From positions 62,001-126,000 of the forward strand of contig NZ_LFLU01000009.1 in assembly GCF_001189965.1 (NCBI RefSeq): a stretch of DNA of 64,000 bases. Reading direction: 5' to 3'. The translations under genes and the position numbers were made by a program. Below, in pieces: positions 37,883-46,804 of this stretch (positions are counted from its first letter, which is position 1; every line of letters begins with the position of its first letter). Source of the stretch: Herbaspirillum rhizosphaerae (lineage in GTDB: Bacteria; Pseudomonadota; Gammaproteobacteria; Burkholderiales; Burkholderiaceae_D). The notes beneath the pieces are model-generated. The model saw nothing but the letters and a program-made list of their open reading frames with translations. It searched no databases and was not told the DNA's origin.

Positions 37883-38575
37883 ATGAACGCCTCCTCCAGC
37901 ACATCCAACGATCACGGCCTGCCCTTGCACCATCTGGTGCACCGCGCTGCAGCCGGTGGAGAAGGCGCCTGCCTGTTGCTGCTGCACGGCGTCGGCTCGA
38001 ACGAGACCAATCTCGCCGCGTTTGCGCAGGCGCAGGATCCGCGCCTGACCGTGATCCTGCCGCGCGGGCCGCTCGCTTTCGGAGCTGGCCAGCATGGCTG
38101 GTTCAACGTCAGCTTCACGGCGGCCGGTCCGGTGATCGATCCGGCGCAGGCGGAAGCGTCGCGCAACATGCTGGTCGCGTTCATCGATGGTTTGCCGGCC
38201 GCCTACGGCATCGCGCCGGAAAAAGTCTGGATCGCCGGTTTCAGCCAAGGCGGCATCATGAGCGCAAGCGTCGGCCTGACGCGGCCGGACAAGGCGGCGG
38301 GTTTCGGTATCCTGAGCGGCCGCATCCTGCCCGAGATCGCTCCGCTGATCGCGGGTGCGGAGTCCTTGAGAAAGAGCAGCGCCTGCGTCTCGCACGGCGT
38401 GCAGGACAACAAGCTGACGGTGGAGTACGCACGCAATGCGCGGCGCCTGCTCAACGAACATCAGATCCCGACCGCCTATCGCGAATACCCCGCCGGCCAC
38501 GAACTCAATGCCGAGATGCAGGGCGATTTCATCGCCTGGATGACGCAGCAGCTGGATGCTGCGGCGGGTTACTAG
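37883..38575 (+). CDS. Alpha/beta hydrolase, phospholipase/carboxylesterase family
   Basis: This 230-residue protein has LLLLHGVGSNETNL (oxyanion region), the nucleophile elbow GFSQGG with S121, D175 in HGVQDNKL and H206 in YPAGHELN. It matches the YpfH/acyl-protein-thioesterase-like carboxylesterases of about 220 residues. It hydrolyses carboxyl or thioesters in the cytoplasm; no signal peptide is seen. AGGATC precedes the ATG. The CheW-domain gene downstream is convergent, with 40 bp between the stops. Substrate unknown. Confidence 0.88.
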   Translation: MNASSSTSNDHGLPLHHLVHRAAAGGEGACLLLLHGVGSNETNLAAFAQAQDPRLTVILPRGPLAFGAGQHGWFNVSFTAAGPVIDPAQAEASRNMLVAFIDGLPAAYGIAPEKVWIAGFSQGGIMSASVGLTRPDKAAGFGILSGRILPEIAPLIAGAESLRKSSACVSHGVQDNKLTVEYARNARRLLNEHQIPTAYREYPAGHELNAEMQGDFIAWMTQQLDAAAGY

Positions 38576-38615
38576 CGACAGCAGCGCGGCCGGGACAACT
38601 GCAGCGACAGCCTGG

Positions 38616-41216
38616 CTACACGGCGTCGCTGACGACGATTTTCTTGCCGCCCGGCGTCTCTTCGCAAGAAAAATCCGCGACGTTGCCGCCAAACACATTG
38701 CGCACGATGCTCTCGATATCGACTACCTGCACCATCTGTCCCGGGTTGGCGGTGCGGATGATGTTGCAGACATAGTTGGCGCGATTGCCGAACATCGGCA
38801 GCGGTGGGTCGATCTGTGCGGCGCCGAATTCCATGACGTTGTGCAGATCGTCGATCAGCAGGCCGAGGGTATGGCGGCCATGGCGGACCACGACGATTTC
38901 CCTGGCCGTTTCCAGTTTTTGCGCGCCGGGATGGAGCAGCTGCCGCATGTCGATCACCGGCACGAAGGACGACGCGCCGCCGCTGTTGTCCTGGTAGTTC
39001 AGCGCGCCGGCGATCATTGGTTTGAGGGTCGACGCGGTCAGCATGCGTTCCGCTTCCAGCGATTCGACCACGCTCGATGCCGGCATCGCAAAGATGTCGC
39101 CGTCGATCAGGATGGTGGCGTACTCGCGCGCGCCACCGCTGTGCCGGGCGACTTCGAGCGGTACTGTATCGCCGTGCCGGACGGCGGCGACGTTGTCTTG
39201 CACACCGATCGGCACGAACACCATGGCGATGACATCGTTGACGTAGCTGTCGGCGTTCTTGAATTCGCGATAGCCGAACGAGGCGGTGTGGCCGAGCACC
39301 ATGTATTGTCTGTCGTGCACGCGGATGGCGGCGGCGCTGAGTCCGTTGGCGATTTCCGTCACGCTGCTGTCCGTGCGCAGCACGCTGCCTGGCGGATAGC
39401 CGGCATGCGTGCTGGAAATGACGTGGCCGCTGCGGTCGGTATAGACGGCGAAGGCCTGGTCCTGTTCCGGCAGCGACGCCGACAGCATGTTGCGGAACTC
39501 CGGTTCGGCGTCGAACACGATACCGATGCCGCCCACCGCTTGTCCCTCGTGGTCGGGATGAAAGATCGCCGCGCAATACACATAAGTCGGACGGTCGCCG
39601 TACAGCCAGGTCGGTTCGAACGGTGAAACGCAGTAAGCCTGGCTGTCCGTCAGTTGCAGCGTCTTGCGCACCAGCAGTTCGTCCATGCTGCGACCGTTCA
39701 TGTCGGGGCCGTCGCCATGCGGATCGGAGGCGGCGATGATGGCGCCGTTGGCGTCAAATACGACCAGCCGCGCATAAGCGGTGTAGAGCGCATTGATCGA
39801 TTCCAGGATCTGCGCGACGCGCGCGCGGTCCTGTTCGCTACGCCGGCGGTCGGCTGCAATGCGGCGAATGTCCGGCGTCAGCGCCCACCAGCGGCAGTCA
39901 TTGGCGCGTTCATACAGGTTGCGGTCCATGATGTCGATCATCAGGCGCGAGATGAACTGCATGTCCTGCAGGCTGGACGAGATGACCGTGGCGTACAGAT
40001 CCTGAATCGACTCGCGGAAGATCTTGCTGGTCTCGTCGCCGGTCTGGCTGATCTCTTGCAAAATCGCTTTCAGACGCAGCAGGTCGCGGTCTTCTCCGGC
40101 CGACATGATCTTGCCGTTCCACACCACGCGCCGCAGCGAGTGATTGATCGACTCGGCCATGATGGTGACGTCGTGCAGCGGCGGACAAAACGATTTGGCA
40201 TGCGACATCACGCCGGCAAGCATGGCCGGGTCGTAGCCGGCGAGCACGTCCGTACCTTGCTGGCGGAACGCCGTTTCGCAGGGGATCATGACGTGGCCGT
40301 ACCAACCGGGGCCGCCGTAGCCCTGGTAGTCGCGCGCCGCGCAGGTGCGGGCCAGATATTCGCGGCCGGCGTAGACCACGATCTGGTAGTCGTCCTCCAG
40401 CGCCAGCGGCACGGTGCGCCCGGCGGGAATGTGTTCCGCATCGCTGCTGGCGATCACGCAGCCGGCATCGTCGAGCATGAGCATCACCGAGCGGTCGGCG
40501 GCCTTGCGCAGGCCGTCGAAGACGTCCTTCATTTCTACCGCGATCGGGAAGCACAGGCACAGCAGGCCGATGGCTTCGCCGTCTGCCGGGTCGACGATCT
40601 TGTGCGAATAGATCAGCGCGCGTTCGCCGCTGTCGCGCAGATCGGACTGCGCGAAGGTTTCGACGTAGCGGTCGGACTTCAGCGTCTGCGCGATCAGCGG
40701 ATCGAAGGAGTGCCTGACGTCGTTGTTGCCGTCGAGATTGGCGAGCACCCGGCCTTCGGTGTCGAGGATCAGAATCTCGTCGTAGACGGTGTACTTGTCG
40801 CGATAAGCGCGCAGGCGCGCGACGATATTGTCCCTGTCGTCAGGGCCGCGCTCGCGGTCGAGGATGAATGCGCGGATGGCGTCGTCCATCGCCAGGAAAC
40901 CGACGTCGGCGGTGCGCTCGAACAGGTTGCGCACCACGATGTCGATGACGACCTGCGCCTTGAAGTCGATTTCCTGCACCGACTTGGCGATGTTCTGCCG
41001 GACCAGGTTGGCGATGAGGCGCTGCTCCAGATTGTTGAATCCTTCGCGGGTCACCTTCATGGTCGGCAGGATGCTTTTGGCTTCCACCGGGCAGACCATT
41101 TTTGCGGTGGATTCGATCAGGCGCCAGGCGAAGTTGAGTTCGCGCAGAGAGCGTTCGCACAATGCCACGTCCGGCATGTAGCGCAGGAATTCTGCGGTCG
41201 GTAATGTCTGTTCCAT
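38616..41216 (-). CDS. Soluble double-sensor protein with C-terminal CheW domain
   Basis: This 866-residue protein has no membrane segment. It contains two related sensor modules of about 300 residues: the first has VVIDIVVRNLFERTADVGFL and EILILDTEGRVLANLDG, the second LMIDIMDRNLYERANDCRWW and RLVVFDANGAIIAASDPHG, both Cache/PAS-like. The last 160 residues look like CheW: EYATILIDGDIFAMPASSVVE, FVPVIDMRQLL, IVVVRHGRHTLGLLIDDLHNV and MVQVVDIESI. It could present a cytoplasmic signal straight to a CheA kinase without a classic receptor. ATG 41216 follows AGAGG. No CheA gene lies in the window. Confidence 0.75.
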   Translation of the reverse strand: MEQTLPTAEFLRYMPDVALCERSLRELNFAWRLIESTAKMVCPVEAKSILPTMKVTREGFNNLEQRLIANLVRQNIAKSVQEIDFKAQVVIDIVVRNLFERTADVGFLAMDDAIRAFILDRERGPDDRDNIVARLRAYRDKYTVYDEILILDTEGRVLANLDGNNDVRHSFDPLIAQTLKSDRYVETFAQSDLRDSGERALIYSHKIVDPADGEAIGLLCLCFPIAVEMKDVFDGLRKAADRSVMLMLDDAGCVIASSDAEHIPAGRTVPLALEDDYQIVVYAGREYLARTCAARDYQGYGGPGWYGHVMIPCETAFRQQGTDVLAGYDPAMLAGVMSHAKSFCPPLHDVTIMAESINHSLRRVVWNGKIMSAGEDRDLLRLKAILQEISQTGDETSKIFRESIQDLYATVISSSLQDMQFISRLMIDIMDRNLYERANDCRWWALTPDIRRIAADRRRSEQDRARVAQILESINALYTAYARLVVFDANGAIIAASDPHGDGPDMNGRSMDELLVRKTLQLTDSQAYCVSPFEPTWLYGDRPTYVYCAAIFHPDHEGQAVGGIGIVFDAEPEFRNMLSASLPEQDQAFAVYTDRSGHVISSTHAGYPPGSVLRTDSSVTEIANGLSAAAIRVHDRQYMVLGHTASFGYREFKNADSYVNDVIAMVFVPIGVQDNVAAVRHGDTVPLEVARHSGGAREYATILIDGDIFAMPASSVVESLEAERMLTASTLKPMIAGALNYQDNSGGASSFVPVIDMRQLLHPGAQKLETAREIVVVRHGRHTLGLLIDDLHNVMEFGAAQIDPPLPMFGNRANYVCNIIRTANPGQMVQVVDIESIVRNVFGGNVADFSCEETPGGKKIVVSDAV

Positions 41217-41358
41217 AAGACCTCTGAATGGGTTGGCGCAGGGCGATGCCCTGCCGACGGCGGTCGCGCTGCGCGACGCCCGTGTCCATGTCTCCCGCAA
41301 TCTGCCCGCCAGGCTGCGCCTGTTCCCTTGCTGCGTTTTAAGAGGTCTTTTTTGCCTG

Positions 41359-41391
41359 CCGCGAAGATTGTGGCAGAGAAATCTTTCGCGG
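41359..41391. other. Imperfect hairpin between the AraC and CheW-domain genes
   Basis: CCGCGAAGATT (41359-41369) pairs with AATCTTTCGCGG (41380-41391), with one bulged base. It lies between two minus-strand genes in an otherwise featureless 270-bp gap. No U-run follows on the minus strand. Confidence 0.4.
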
Positions 41392-41486
41392 CTTAACCGC
41401 CTGTCTCATTTTTTGTACGGAAAATGCGCGGTTTTTGTGAAAGAGAGGAAAACCGGCAGCGCAATGTTGACGAACCGGCATCGACG

Positions 41487-41894
41487 TCAGGATGCGGCGC
41501 AGTGGGCGGAAGAATGGGCGCCCGGCGGCGCCAGCCGGCATTGCCGGAAATGGCGCGGCGTCATGCCGTAGGCGCGGCGGAACGCGCGGCAGAAGTCGGA
41601 GGCGCTGTTGAAGCCGGCGCCGTAGGCAATGTCCATGATCGTGCACTGGGGCGAAACGATCATCTCGGCAGCGGCTTCGCGCAAACGGCAGTTGCGGATG
41701 TATTCCATCAGGCCGCCTTCCGCTTCGAACAGGCGATACAGGGTAGGGCGGGACAGCTGGAACGCCGCCTGGATGGCGGCCGGGGTGAGCGACTCCTGAT
41801 CAAGCCGGTCTTTGATGTAGTTGCGAATGTCGTCCAGCAGTGCATCGCGCCTGATCGCGTGCGCGGAGCGATGCGTTGTGATCATGCCTTGCAT
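41487..41894 (-). CDS. AraC-type DNA-binding-domain-only regulator
   Basis: This 135-residue protein is just an AraC/XylS DNA-binding domain: IQAAFQLSRPTLYRLFEAEGG forms the first helix-turn-helix and IMDIAYGAGFNSASDFCRAFRRAYGMTPRHFR the second (split by the linker helix). Full-length members add an N-terminal sensor of about 180 residues, which is missing. It closely resembles the C-terminal 110 residues of the AraC protein at 57293. GAGGA lies 10 bases before the ATG. It is divergent from the NarL-type response regulator gene. It could be a natural short regulator like SoxS/MarA or a truncation. Confidence 0.82.
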   Translation of the reverse strand: MQGMITTHRSAHAIRRDALLDDIRNYIKDRLDQESLTPAAIQAAFQLSRPTLYRLFEAEGGLMEYIRNCRLREAAAEMIVSPQCTIMDIAYGAGFNSASDFCRAFRRAYGMTPRHFRQCRLAPPGAHSSAHCAAS

Positions 41895-42025
41895 TTTGAA
41901 TTATTCCTCTACGGCATCATGAATGAACGAGACTGTAGAACTGCCGCCGGCGCTTGTCTGTAGAACAAATGTGCTACAAGCATCGGCGTTGGGACGGCGA
42001 TATCCCGGCGTACAATGGCCCTCCC

Positions 42026-42760
42026 ATGCCGTCATCCATCACCGACATTCCCGTGCTGCCCGTCATCCACGTCGCCATCGTCGAGGACGACCCCGGCTTT
42101 TGCGATGCGCTGAGCAAGGCCGTGGGCGCTGCGCCGGACATGTTGCTGGCGGGTATGGCCGGCACCCGTGCGGAAGGACTCGCCATGCTGCAGGGGCCGC
42201 CGGCGGACGTGCTGCTGGTGGACCTCGGCCTGCCGGACGGCTCCGGCATCGACGTCATCGTGGCGGCGGTGGCGCAATGGCCGAGCTGCAACATCATGGT
42301 CAGCACCACCTTCGGCGACGAGACCCACGTCATGCGCTCGATTGAAGCTGGCGCTGCCGGCTATCTGCTCAAGGACAGTTCGCCGGCCAAGATGATCGAC
42401 GAAATCCGCAGCCTGGCCAGCGGCGGCAGCCCCATCAGTCCCATCATTGCGCGCCAGGTGCTGGCGCGTTTCCGCGGCGCGGCTTTACCTGCATCCGCAC
42501 CTGCCGCCTCCGCCGCAGCCGACCAGCGCGGCGCCGGCGCGCGCGGGCAGGAAGAAGCCCAGGTCCTGCTGTCGGCACGCGAAAAGGAAGTGCTCGACTA
42601 CATCACCCGCGGCTTCACCGCGCAGGAGATCGCCAAGCTGATGCAGCTGTCTCCCTTCACCGTGCGCACCTTCGTGCGCCGCATCTACAGCAAGCTCAAG
42701 GTCACCTCCAAGACGGAAGCCATCTACGAAGCGAGGACGCTGGGCTTGCTGCCCGACTGA
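42026..42760 (+). CDS. NarL/LuxR-family response regulator
   Basis: This 244-residue protein has a receiver (HVAIVEDDPGFCDAL, phospho-Asp D66 in LLVDLGLPDGSG, Lys in YLLKDSSP) and a C-terminal LuxR helix-turn-helix (LSAREKEVLDYITRGFTAQEIAKLM). A flexible Ala-rich linker joins them. ATG 42026 fits the domain start; the frame opens at 41954 but those residues look unlike a protein. No strong ribosome site is present. It is followed 44 bp later by its partner kinase gene. Confidence 0.9.
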   Translation: MPSSITDIPVLPVIHVAIVEDDPGFCDALSKAVGAAPDMLLAGMAGTRAEGLAMLQGPPADVLLVDLGLPDGSGIDVIVAAVAQWPSCNIMVSTTFGDETHVMRSIEAGAAGYLLKDSSPAKMIDEIRSLASGGSPISPIIARQVLARFRGAALPASAPAASAAADQRGAGARGQEEAQVLLSAREKEVLDYITRGFTAQEIAKLMQLSPFTVRTFVRRIYSKLKVTSKTEAIYEARTLGLLPD

Positions 42761-42804
42761 ACGGCATTCCGCCCGGTCCTGATTTCTTCGGTAATAATGC
42801 CCGC

Positions 42805-44745
42805 ATGAAAATACTTTCGCCCCGCCTGTTTGCCAATGCGCTTTTCGCCGTTTCCCTGGCCTTGCTGATCGCCGTCGGCGCCTGGTATGTGCAGGGCGGA
42901 GACGGCGAGGCCACGTCGGCCGGCCTGCATCTGACGCAGGTGGACTGGCAGGATGCGGACGGCCATGGTTTCTCGGCGCCGCCCTTGACGATGGACAGCA
43001 GCAGCCTGCCGCCATCCTGGCAGCACGCGATGTTGCCGTCGGCGTTGCCGGTTGCGCCGCCGCCAGCGACGACGGCCGGCGCGGCGGCTATCCGTACGAC
43101 CTGGCTGAGGCTGCCCGTCACGGGGCCGCTGCCTGCCGGGCCGCTGGTGCTGTACGGCATCCGCATCAAGACCGACGGCACGGTGGCGGTCTATGCGAAC
43201 GGCCGGCTGACGTATCGCACGCAGCAGGGCGGGCAACTGTGGAACAGCCTGTTCACGCCGCTGTGGTTCGCGCTCGATCAGCACGACGGCGACGCGCCGC
43301 TGAAGGAAATCCTGATCCGCGTGGAGCATCTTCCCGAGACGCCGGTGGGCTTGTCGTCGCTGTGGGTGGGCACCGCCGAAGCATTGCGCGGGCGCTATTA
43401 CCTGCGCCAATGGCTGCAGCGCGAACTGCCGGCCACGCTCAGCGCCGCCTTCATGGCGGTGGGGATTTTTGCCTTGTTCGTCTGGTTCCGGCGCCGCCAT
43501 GAGATGCGCTATCTGCTGTTCTTCAATCTCGCGGCGGTTTCTTTCGTCGGTCATCTGCACTATTACGTGAGCTTGCCCATCGTGACCGACTGGTTTGCCT
43601 GGCTGACCGCTAACGCCTTGTTATGGCTGCTCACGGTAGTCCATCTGTTCCTGCGGCAATTGCACGGCCGTCCGCTGACCTGGCTGACCCGTACGCTGAC
43701 CGGCGTCACGCTCGCCGCCAGCGTGCTGTCGATACCGGCGCTGGGCATCCTGCCGGTGTATCCGAGCACCTCGCTGATGGTGCCCTTCATGTATGCGGTT
43801 ACCGTGCTGATGGGGATACTGGTGTGCGCAATGGGCGCGCAGGCGTCGTGGGGACGTTCGCGCGACGCCATGCTGCTGGTCAGCGGCGTCGGCGTGGCGG
43901 TGCTGCTCGGCATGTCCGACTGGCTGCTGCACAACGATGTCGTCAATCCGGAAGGCTGGTTCCTCGGCGCATATACCAACGCCGTCACCTTCGCCATGTT
44001 CGGCGGACTGATGTACCGGCGCTACCTCAACGCCATCGCCGAGGTAGAGCAGATCAACGCCAGCCTGGCGCAACGCCTGCAGGCGCGCGAAGCCGAGCTG
44101 GAGAAGAGCCACCGGCTGCTGCGCGAGGCGGCCCAGCGGCAAACCATCAGCGAAGAACGCCAGCGCCTGATGCAGGACATGCACGACGGCCTCGGCTCAT
44201 CGCTCATCAGCGCCATCCGCTCTGTGGAGCACGGCGGCGTCAGCGACGCCAGGGTGTCGCAGATTCTCAAGGACTGCCTCGACGATCTCAAGCTCACCAT
44301 CGACTCGATGGAGCCGGTCGAAGCGGATCTGCTGCTGTTGCTGGCGACGCTGCGCTTCCGTCTCGAACCGCGTTTCGAAGGCAGCAACATCACGCTGGTG
44401 TGGGACGTGCAGGAATTGCCGACGCTGTCCTGGCTGGAGCCATCGAGCGCATTGCACATCCTGCGCATCGTGCAGGAGAGCATCGCCAACATCCTGCGCC
44501 ATACCCGCGCCGACCGCATCCGCGTGAGCACCGCGCACGACCGCGCGGGCGTATCGGTCGTCATCGAAGACAACGGCCAGGGATTCGACATCGCGAAAGC
44601 GCTCGACAGCGCGGCAGGACGCGGTCTGCACAATCAGCAGCGTCGCGCCAGAGCGGTCGACGGCACGGTCGCCTGGGATTCGGACGCGGGCGGCACGCGC
44701 TTCACGCTGTGGCTGCCGCTGGCGCGCAAGATCGCAGCGGCGTAG
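42805..44745 (+). CDS. 7TM sensor histidine kinase (HisKA_3 type), partner of the NarL regulator
   Basis: This 646-residue membrane protein has a signal/TM1 (about 8-28), a periplasmic galactose-binding-like (7TMR-DISM extracellular) region (about 30-205), seven membrane segments (about 210-400), a coiled coil, and a HisKA_3 dimerisation domain with ERQRLMQDMHDGLGSSLISA (His about 460). The ATPase domain has ALHILRIVQESIANILRHT and the GRGLHNQQRRA loop typical of NarX/DesK kinases. It should phosphorylate the regulator encoded at 42026. The ligand is unknown. Confidence 0.9.
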   Translation: MKILSPRLFANALFAVSLALLIAVGAWYVQGGDGEATSAGLHLTQVDWQDADGHGFSAPPLTMDSSSLPPSWQHAMLPSALPVAPPPATTAGAAAIRTTWLRLPVTGPLPAGPLVLYGIRIKTDGTVAVYANGRLTYRTQQGGQLWNSLFTPLWFALDQHDGDAPLKEILIRVEHLPETPVGLSSLWVGTAEALRGRYYLRQWLQRELPATLSAAFMAVGIFALFVWFRRRHEMRYLLFFNLAAVSFVGHLHYYVSLPIVTDWFAWLTANALLWLLTVVHLFLRQLHGRPLTWLTRTLTGVTLAASVLSIPALGILPVYPSTSLMVPFMYAVTVLMGILVCAMGAQASWGRSRDAMLLVSGVGVAVLLGMSDWLLHNDVVNPEGWFLGAYTNAVTFAMFGGLMYRRYLNAIAEVEQINASLAQRLQAREAELEKSHRLLREAAQRQTISEERQRLMQDMHDGLGSSLISAIRSVEHGGVSDARVSQILKDCLDDLKLTIDSMEPVEADLLLLLATLRFRLEPRFEGSNITLVWDVQELPTLSWLEPSSALHILRIVQESIANILRHTRADRIRVSTAHDRAGVSVVIEDNGQGFDIAKALDSAAGRGLHNQQRRARAVDGTVAWDSDAGGTRFTLWLPLARKIAAA

Positions 44746-44754
44746 TCCGCCGCT
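44736..44754. terminator. Small dyad spanning convergent stop codons
   Basis: AGCGGCG (44736-44742) and CGCCGCT (44748-44754) flank 5 bases at the junction of the convergent kinase and LysR genes. The stem is strong for its length but there is no U-run, so terminator function is only possible. Confidence 0.35.
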
Positions 44755-45649
44755 ACAACTGCACCGACTTCAGGTCTTCCAGGAACGCCGCCACGATGGG
44801 CTCGTTGGCATTGGCGCGGTTGGTCACCACGCTGATGCCGACTTCGTACGACAGCTCGGTGCGGTTGAGCGCTTTCATGGCGCCGCGCGCGACGTGTTCG
44901 CGGCCCATTTCTTCCGGCAGGTAGCCGAGGTGCTGGCCTGACAGGATCAGGATGGACATCGCTTCCATGTTGCCGGTCATGGCCATGATGTTGCGGCGGT
45001 GGATCGGCACGTGGCCCGGCGGCACCGGGTAGTCGCGCCAGGCCCAGGCGTAGCCGGCGGCTTCTTCCGGCTCGATTTCTTCTTCCTTGTAGAACAGCGG
45101 ATGCGGCGGCGCGCAGTAGGCGACCTGGCGCTCCAGCATCAGCTGCGTGTATTGCAGCGCCGTCACGCGCCGCCAGAAATAGCCGATCGCCACCTGGATG
45201 CTGCCGTTGATCAGCATCTCTTCCAGTTCGCTCGGCGTGCGCACCACGATGTCCAGCCGCACCGCTTCGTCGCGCTGGCGAAAGCGCCGGATCACTTCCG
45301 ACAGGCGCGTGTTCTGGTGCGTCGGCGTGTGGCCGATCAGGCCGATGCTGAGCCGCCCGACCAGCTTCTTGTCGAGATTGCGCGCCTCCATGCCGAACTC
45401 CGTCAGCGCCTCGATCATGCGGCGCGCCGAGTCGGCGAATTTCTCGCCCTTGGCGGTCAGCCGGAAACCGGCGCGGCCGCGTTCGCACAGGCGATAGCCG
45501 AGCCGCGTTTCCAGCGCGCTCAACTGGGCGCTGATGGTGGACTGGCCGACATTGAGCTTGGATTGCGCGGCCGACACGCCGTGGGCGTCGACCACGGTGA
45601 GAAAGACCCGTATCAGGCGGATATCCAGATCGAATACGTTGTTGAGCAT
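44753..45649 (-). CDS. LysR-family transcriptional regulator of the guanidino catabolic operon
   Basis: This 298-residue LysR protein has the helix-turn-helix GVSAAQSKLNVGQSTISAQLSALE (split at the turn) and an effector domain starting at GRLSIGLIGHTPTHQN. It is divergent from the guanidinobutyrase-like gene at 45788 across 138 bp with a perfect dyad, so it is the likely regulator of the 45788-52548 operon, responding to a guanidino compound or its product. It is convergent with the 7TM kinase gene. Confidence 0.88.
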   Translation of the reverse strand: MLNNVFDLDIRLIRVFLTVVDAHGVSAAQSKLNVGQSTISAQLSALETRLGYRLCERGRAGFRLTAKGEKFADSARRMIEALTEFGMEARNLDKKLVGRLSIGLIGHTPTHQNTRLSEVIRRFRQRDEAVRLDIVVRTPSELEEMLINGSIQVAIGYFWRRVTALQYTQLMLERQVAYCAPPHPLFYKEEEIEPEEAAGYAWAWRDYPVPPGHVPIHRRNIMAMTGNMEAMSILILSGQHLGYLPEEMGREHVARGAMKALNRTELSYEVGISVVTNRANANEPIVAAFLEDLKSVQL

Positions 45650-45685
45650 GGCGGTTACCAGAGCGGAAAAGACCTCAGTCTATAC

Positions 45686-45703
45686 ATCGATCCAGATCGA
45701 TGC
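45686..45703. promoter_or_regulatory. Operator-like dyad between LysR and the ureohydrolase operon
   Basis: CATCGAT (45686-45692) and ATCGATG (45697-45703) form a perfect 7-bp dyad around CCAG, midway between the divergent starts at 45649 and 45788. Size and position fit a LysR recognition site. Confidence 0.5.
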
Positions 45704-45787
45704 AAACGTCGCGAGATACGCATATTTGTTTCCAAAGTCCGTCGCTACAATGCATAAAACCACTTCCATTTACAAGGATGCGTATCG

Positions 45788-46741
45788 ATGGAACATGCAC
45801 TGTATCAGCCCATGGGCGGCAATGTGATGCCCCGTTTTGGGGGGATTGCCACCATGATGCGGCTGCCCTATGTCGAAAATCCGGCCGGCCTGGACGTAGC
45901 ATTCGTCGGCGTGCCGCTGGATATCGGCACCTCCAATCGTTCCGGCACGCGTTTCGGCCCGCGCCAGATCCGCACTGAATCGGTGCTGCTGCGTCCCTAC
46001 AACATGGCCACGCGCGCCGCGCCCTTCGATTCGCTCAAGGTCGCCGATATCGGCGACGTCGCGCTCAACCCCTACAGCCTGCTCGACTCGGTGCGCATGA
46101 TCGAGGAAGCCTACGACCGCATCTACGCCACCGGCTGCAAAACCATCAGCATGGGCGGCGACCACACCATGACGCTGCCCATCCTGCGCTCTATTCACAA
46201 GCAATACGGCAAGGTCGGCCTGATCCACGTCGACGCCCACGCCGACGTCAACGACACGATGAACGGCGAAAAGATCGCCCACGGCACGCCGTTTCGCCGC
46301 GCCTTCGAAGAAGGCTTGCTGGATCCGCAGCGCGTGGTGCAGATCGGCCTGCGCGGCACCGGCTATCACGCCGACGATTTCGACTGGTGCCGGGCCCAGG
46401 GCTTCCGCGTGGTGCAGGCCGAAGAGTGCTGGAACAAGTCGCTCGCGCCGCTGATGGAAGAAGTGCGTGCGCAGATGGGCGACGGCCCGGTCTATCTGAC
46501 CTTCGACATCGACGGCCTCGATCCGGCGTTTGCGCCCGGCACCGGCACGCCGGAAATCGGCGGCCTGACCGTGCAGCAGGGCATGGAGATCATTCGCGGC
46601 GCCAAAGGCCTGAATATTGCTTCCGCCGATATCGTCGAAGTCTCGCCGCCCTACGACCAAGCCGGCACCACGGCGCTGGTGGCGGCCAATCTGGCGTATG
46701 AAATGTTGTGCGTGTTTCCCGGCGTGAAGTATCGGGCCTGA
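45788..46741 (+). CDS. Guanidinobutyrase/agmatinase-family ureohydrolase
   Basis: This 317-residue enzyme of the arginase family keeps the two-manganese site: MGGDHTMTL, VDAHADVND and FDIDGLDPAFAPGTG. The N-terminus QPMGGNVMPRFGGIATMMRLP-like (here split by one residue) is typical of guanidinobutyrase and guanidinopropionase proteins more than of agmatinase. It would hydrolyse a guanidino acid to urea and an amino acid. AAGGATG precedes the ATG. First gene of an operon with an ArgH-like lyase and an ABC importer, so the substrate may be an arginine-derived compound taken up from outside. Confidence 0.85.
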   Translation: MEHALYQPMGGNVMPRFGGIATMMRLPYVENPAGLDVAFVGVPLDIGTSNRSGTRFGPRQIRTESVLLRPYNMATRAAPFDSLKVADIGDVALNPYSLLDSVRMIEEAYDRIYATGCKTISMGGDHTMTLPILRSIHKQYGKVGLIHVDAHADVNDTMNGEKIAHGTPFRRAFEEGLLDPQRVVQIGLRGTGYHADDFDWCRAQGFRVVQAEECWNKSLAPLMEEVRAQMGDGPVYLTFDIDGLDPAFAPGTGTPEIGGLTVQQGMEIIRGAKGLNIASADIVEVSPPYDQAGTTALVAANLAYEMLCVFPGVKYRA

Positions 46742-46804
46742 TAGCGCGTCTGATGTTTTGCGTCATATCAGTATTGTTAAAACGAAATCCAAGGATGGCA
46801 TTCC

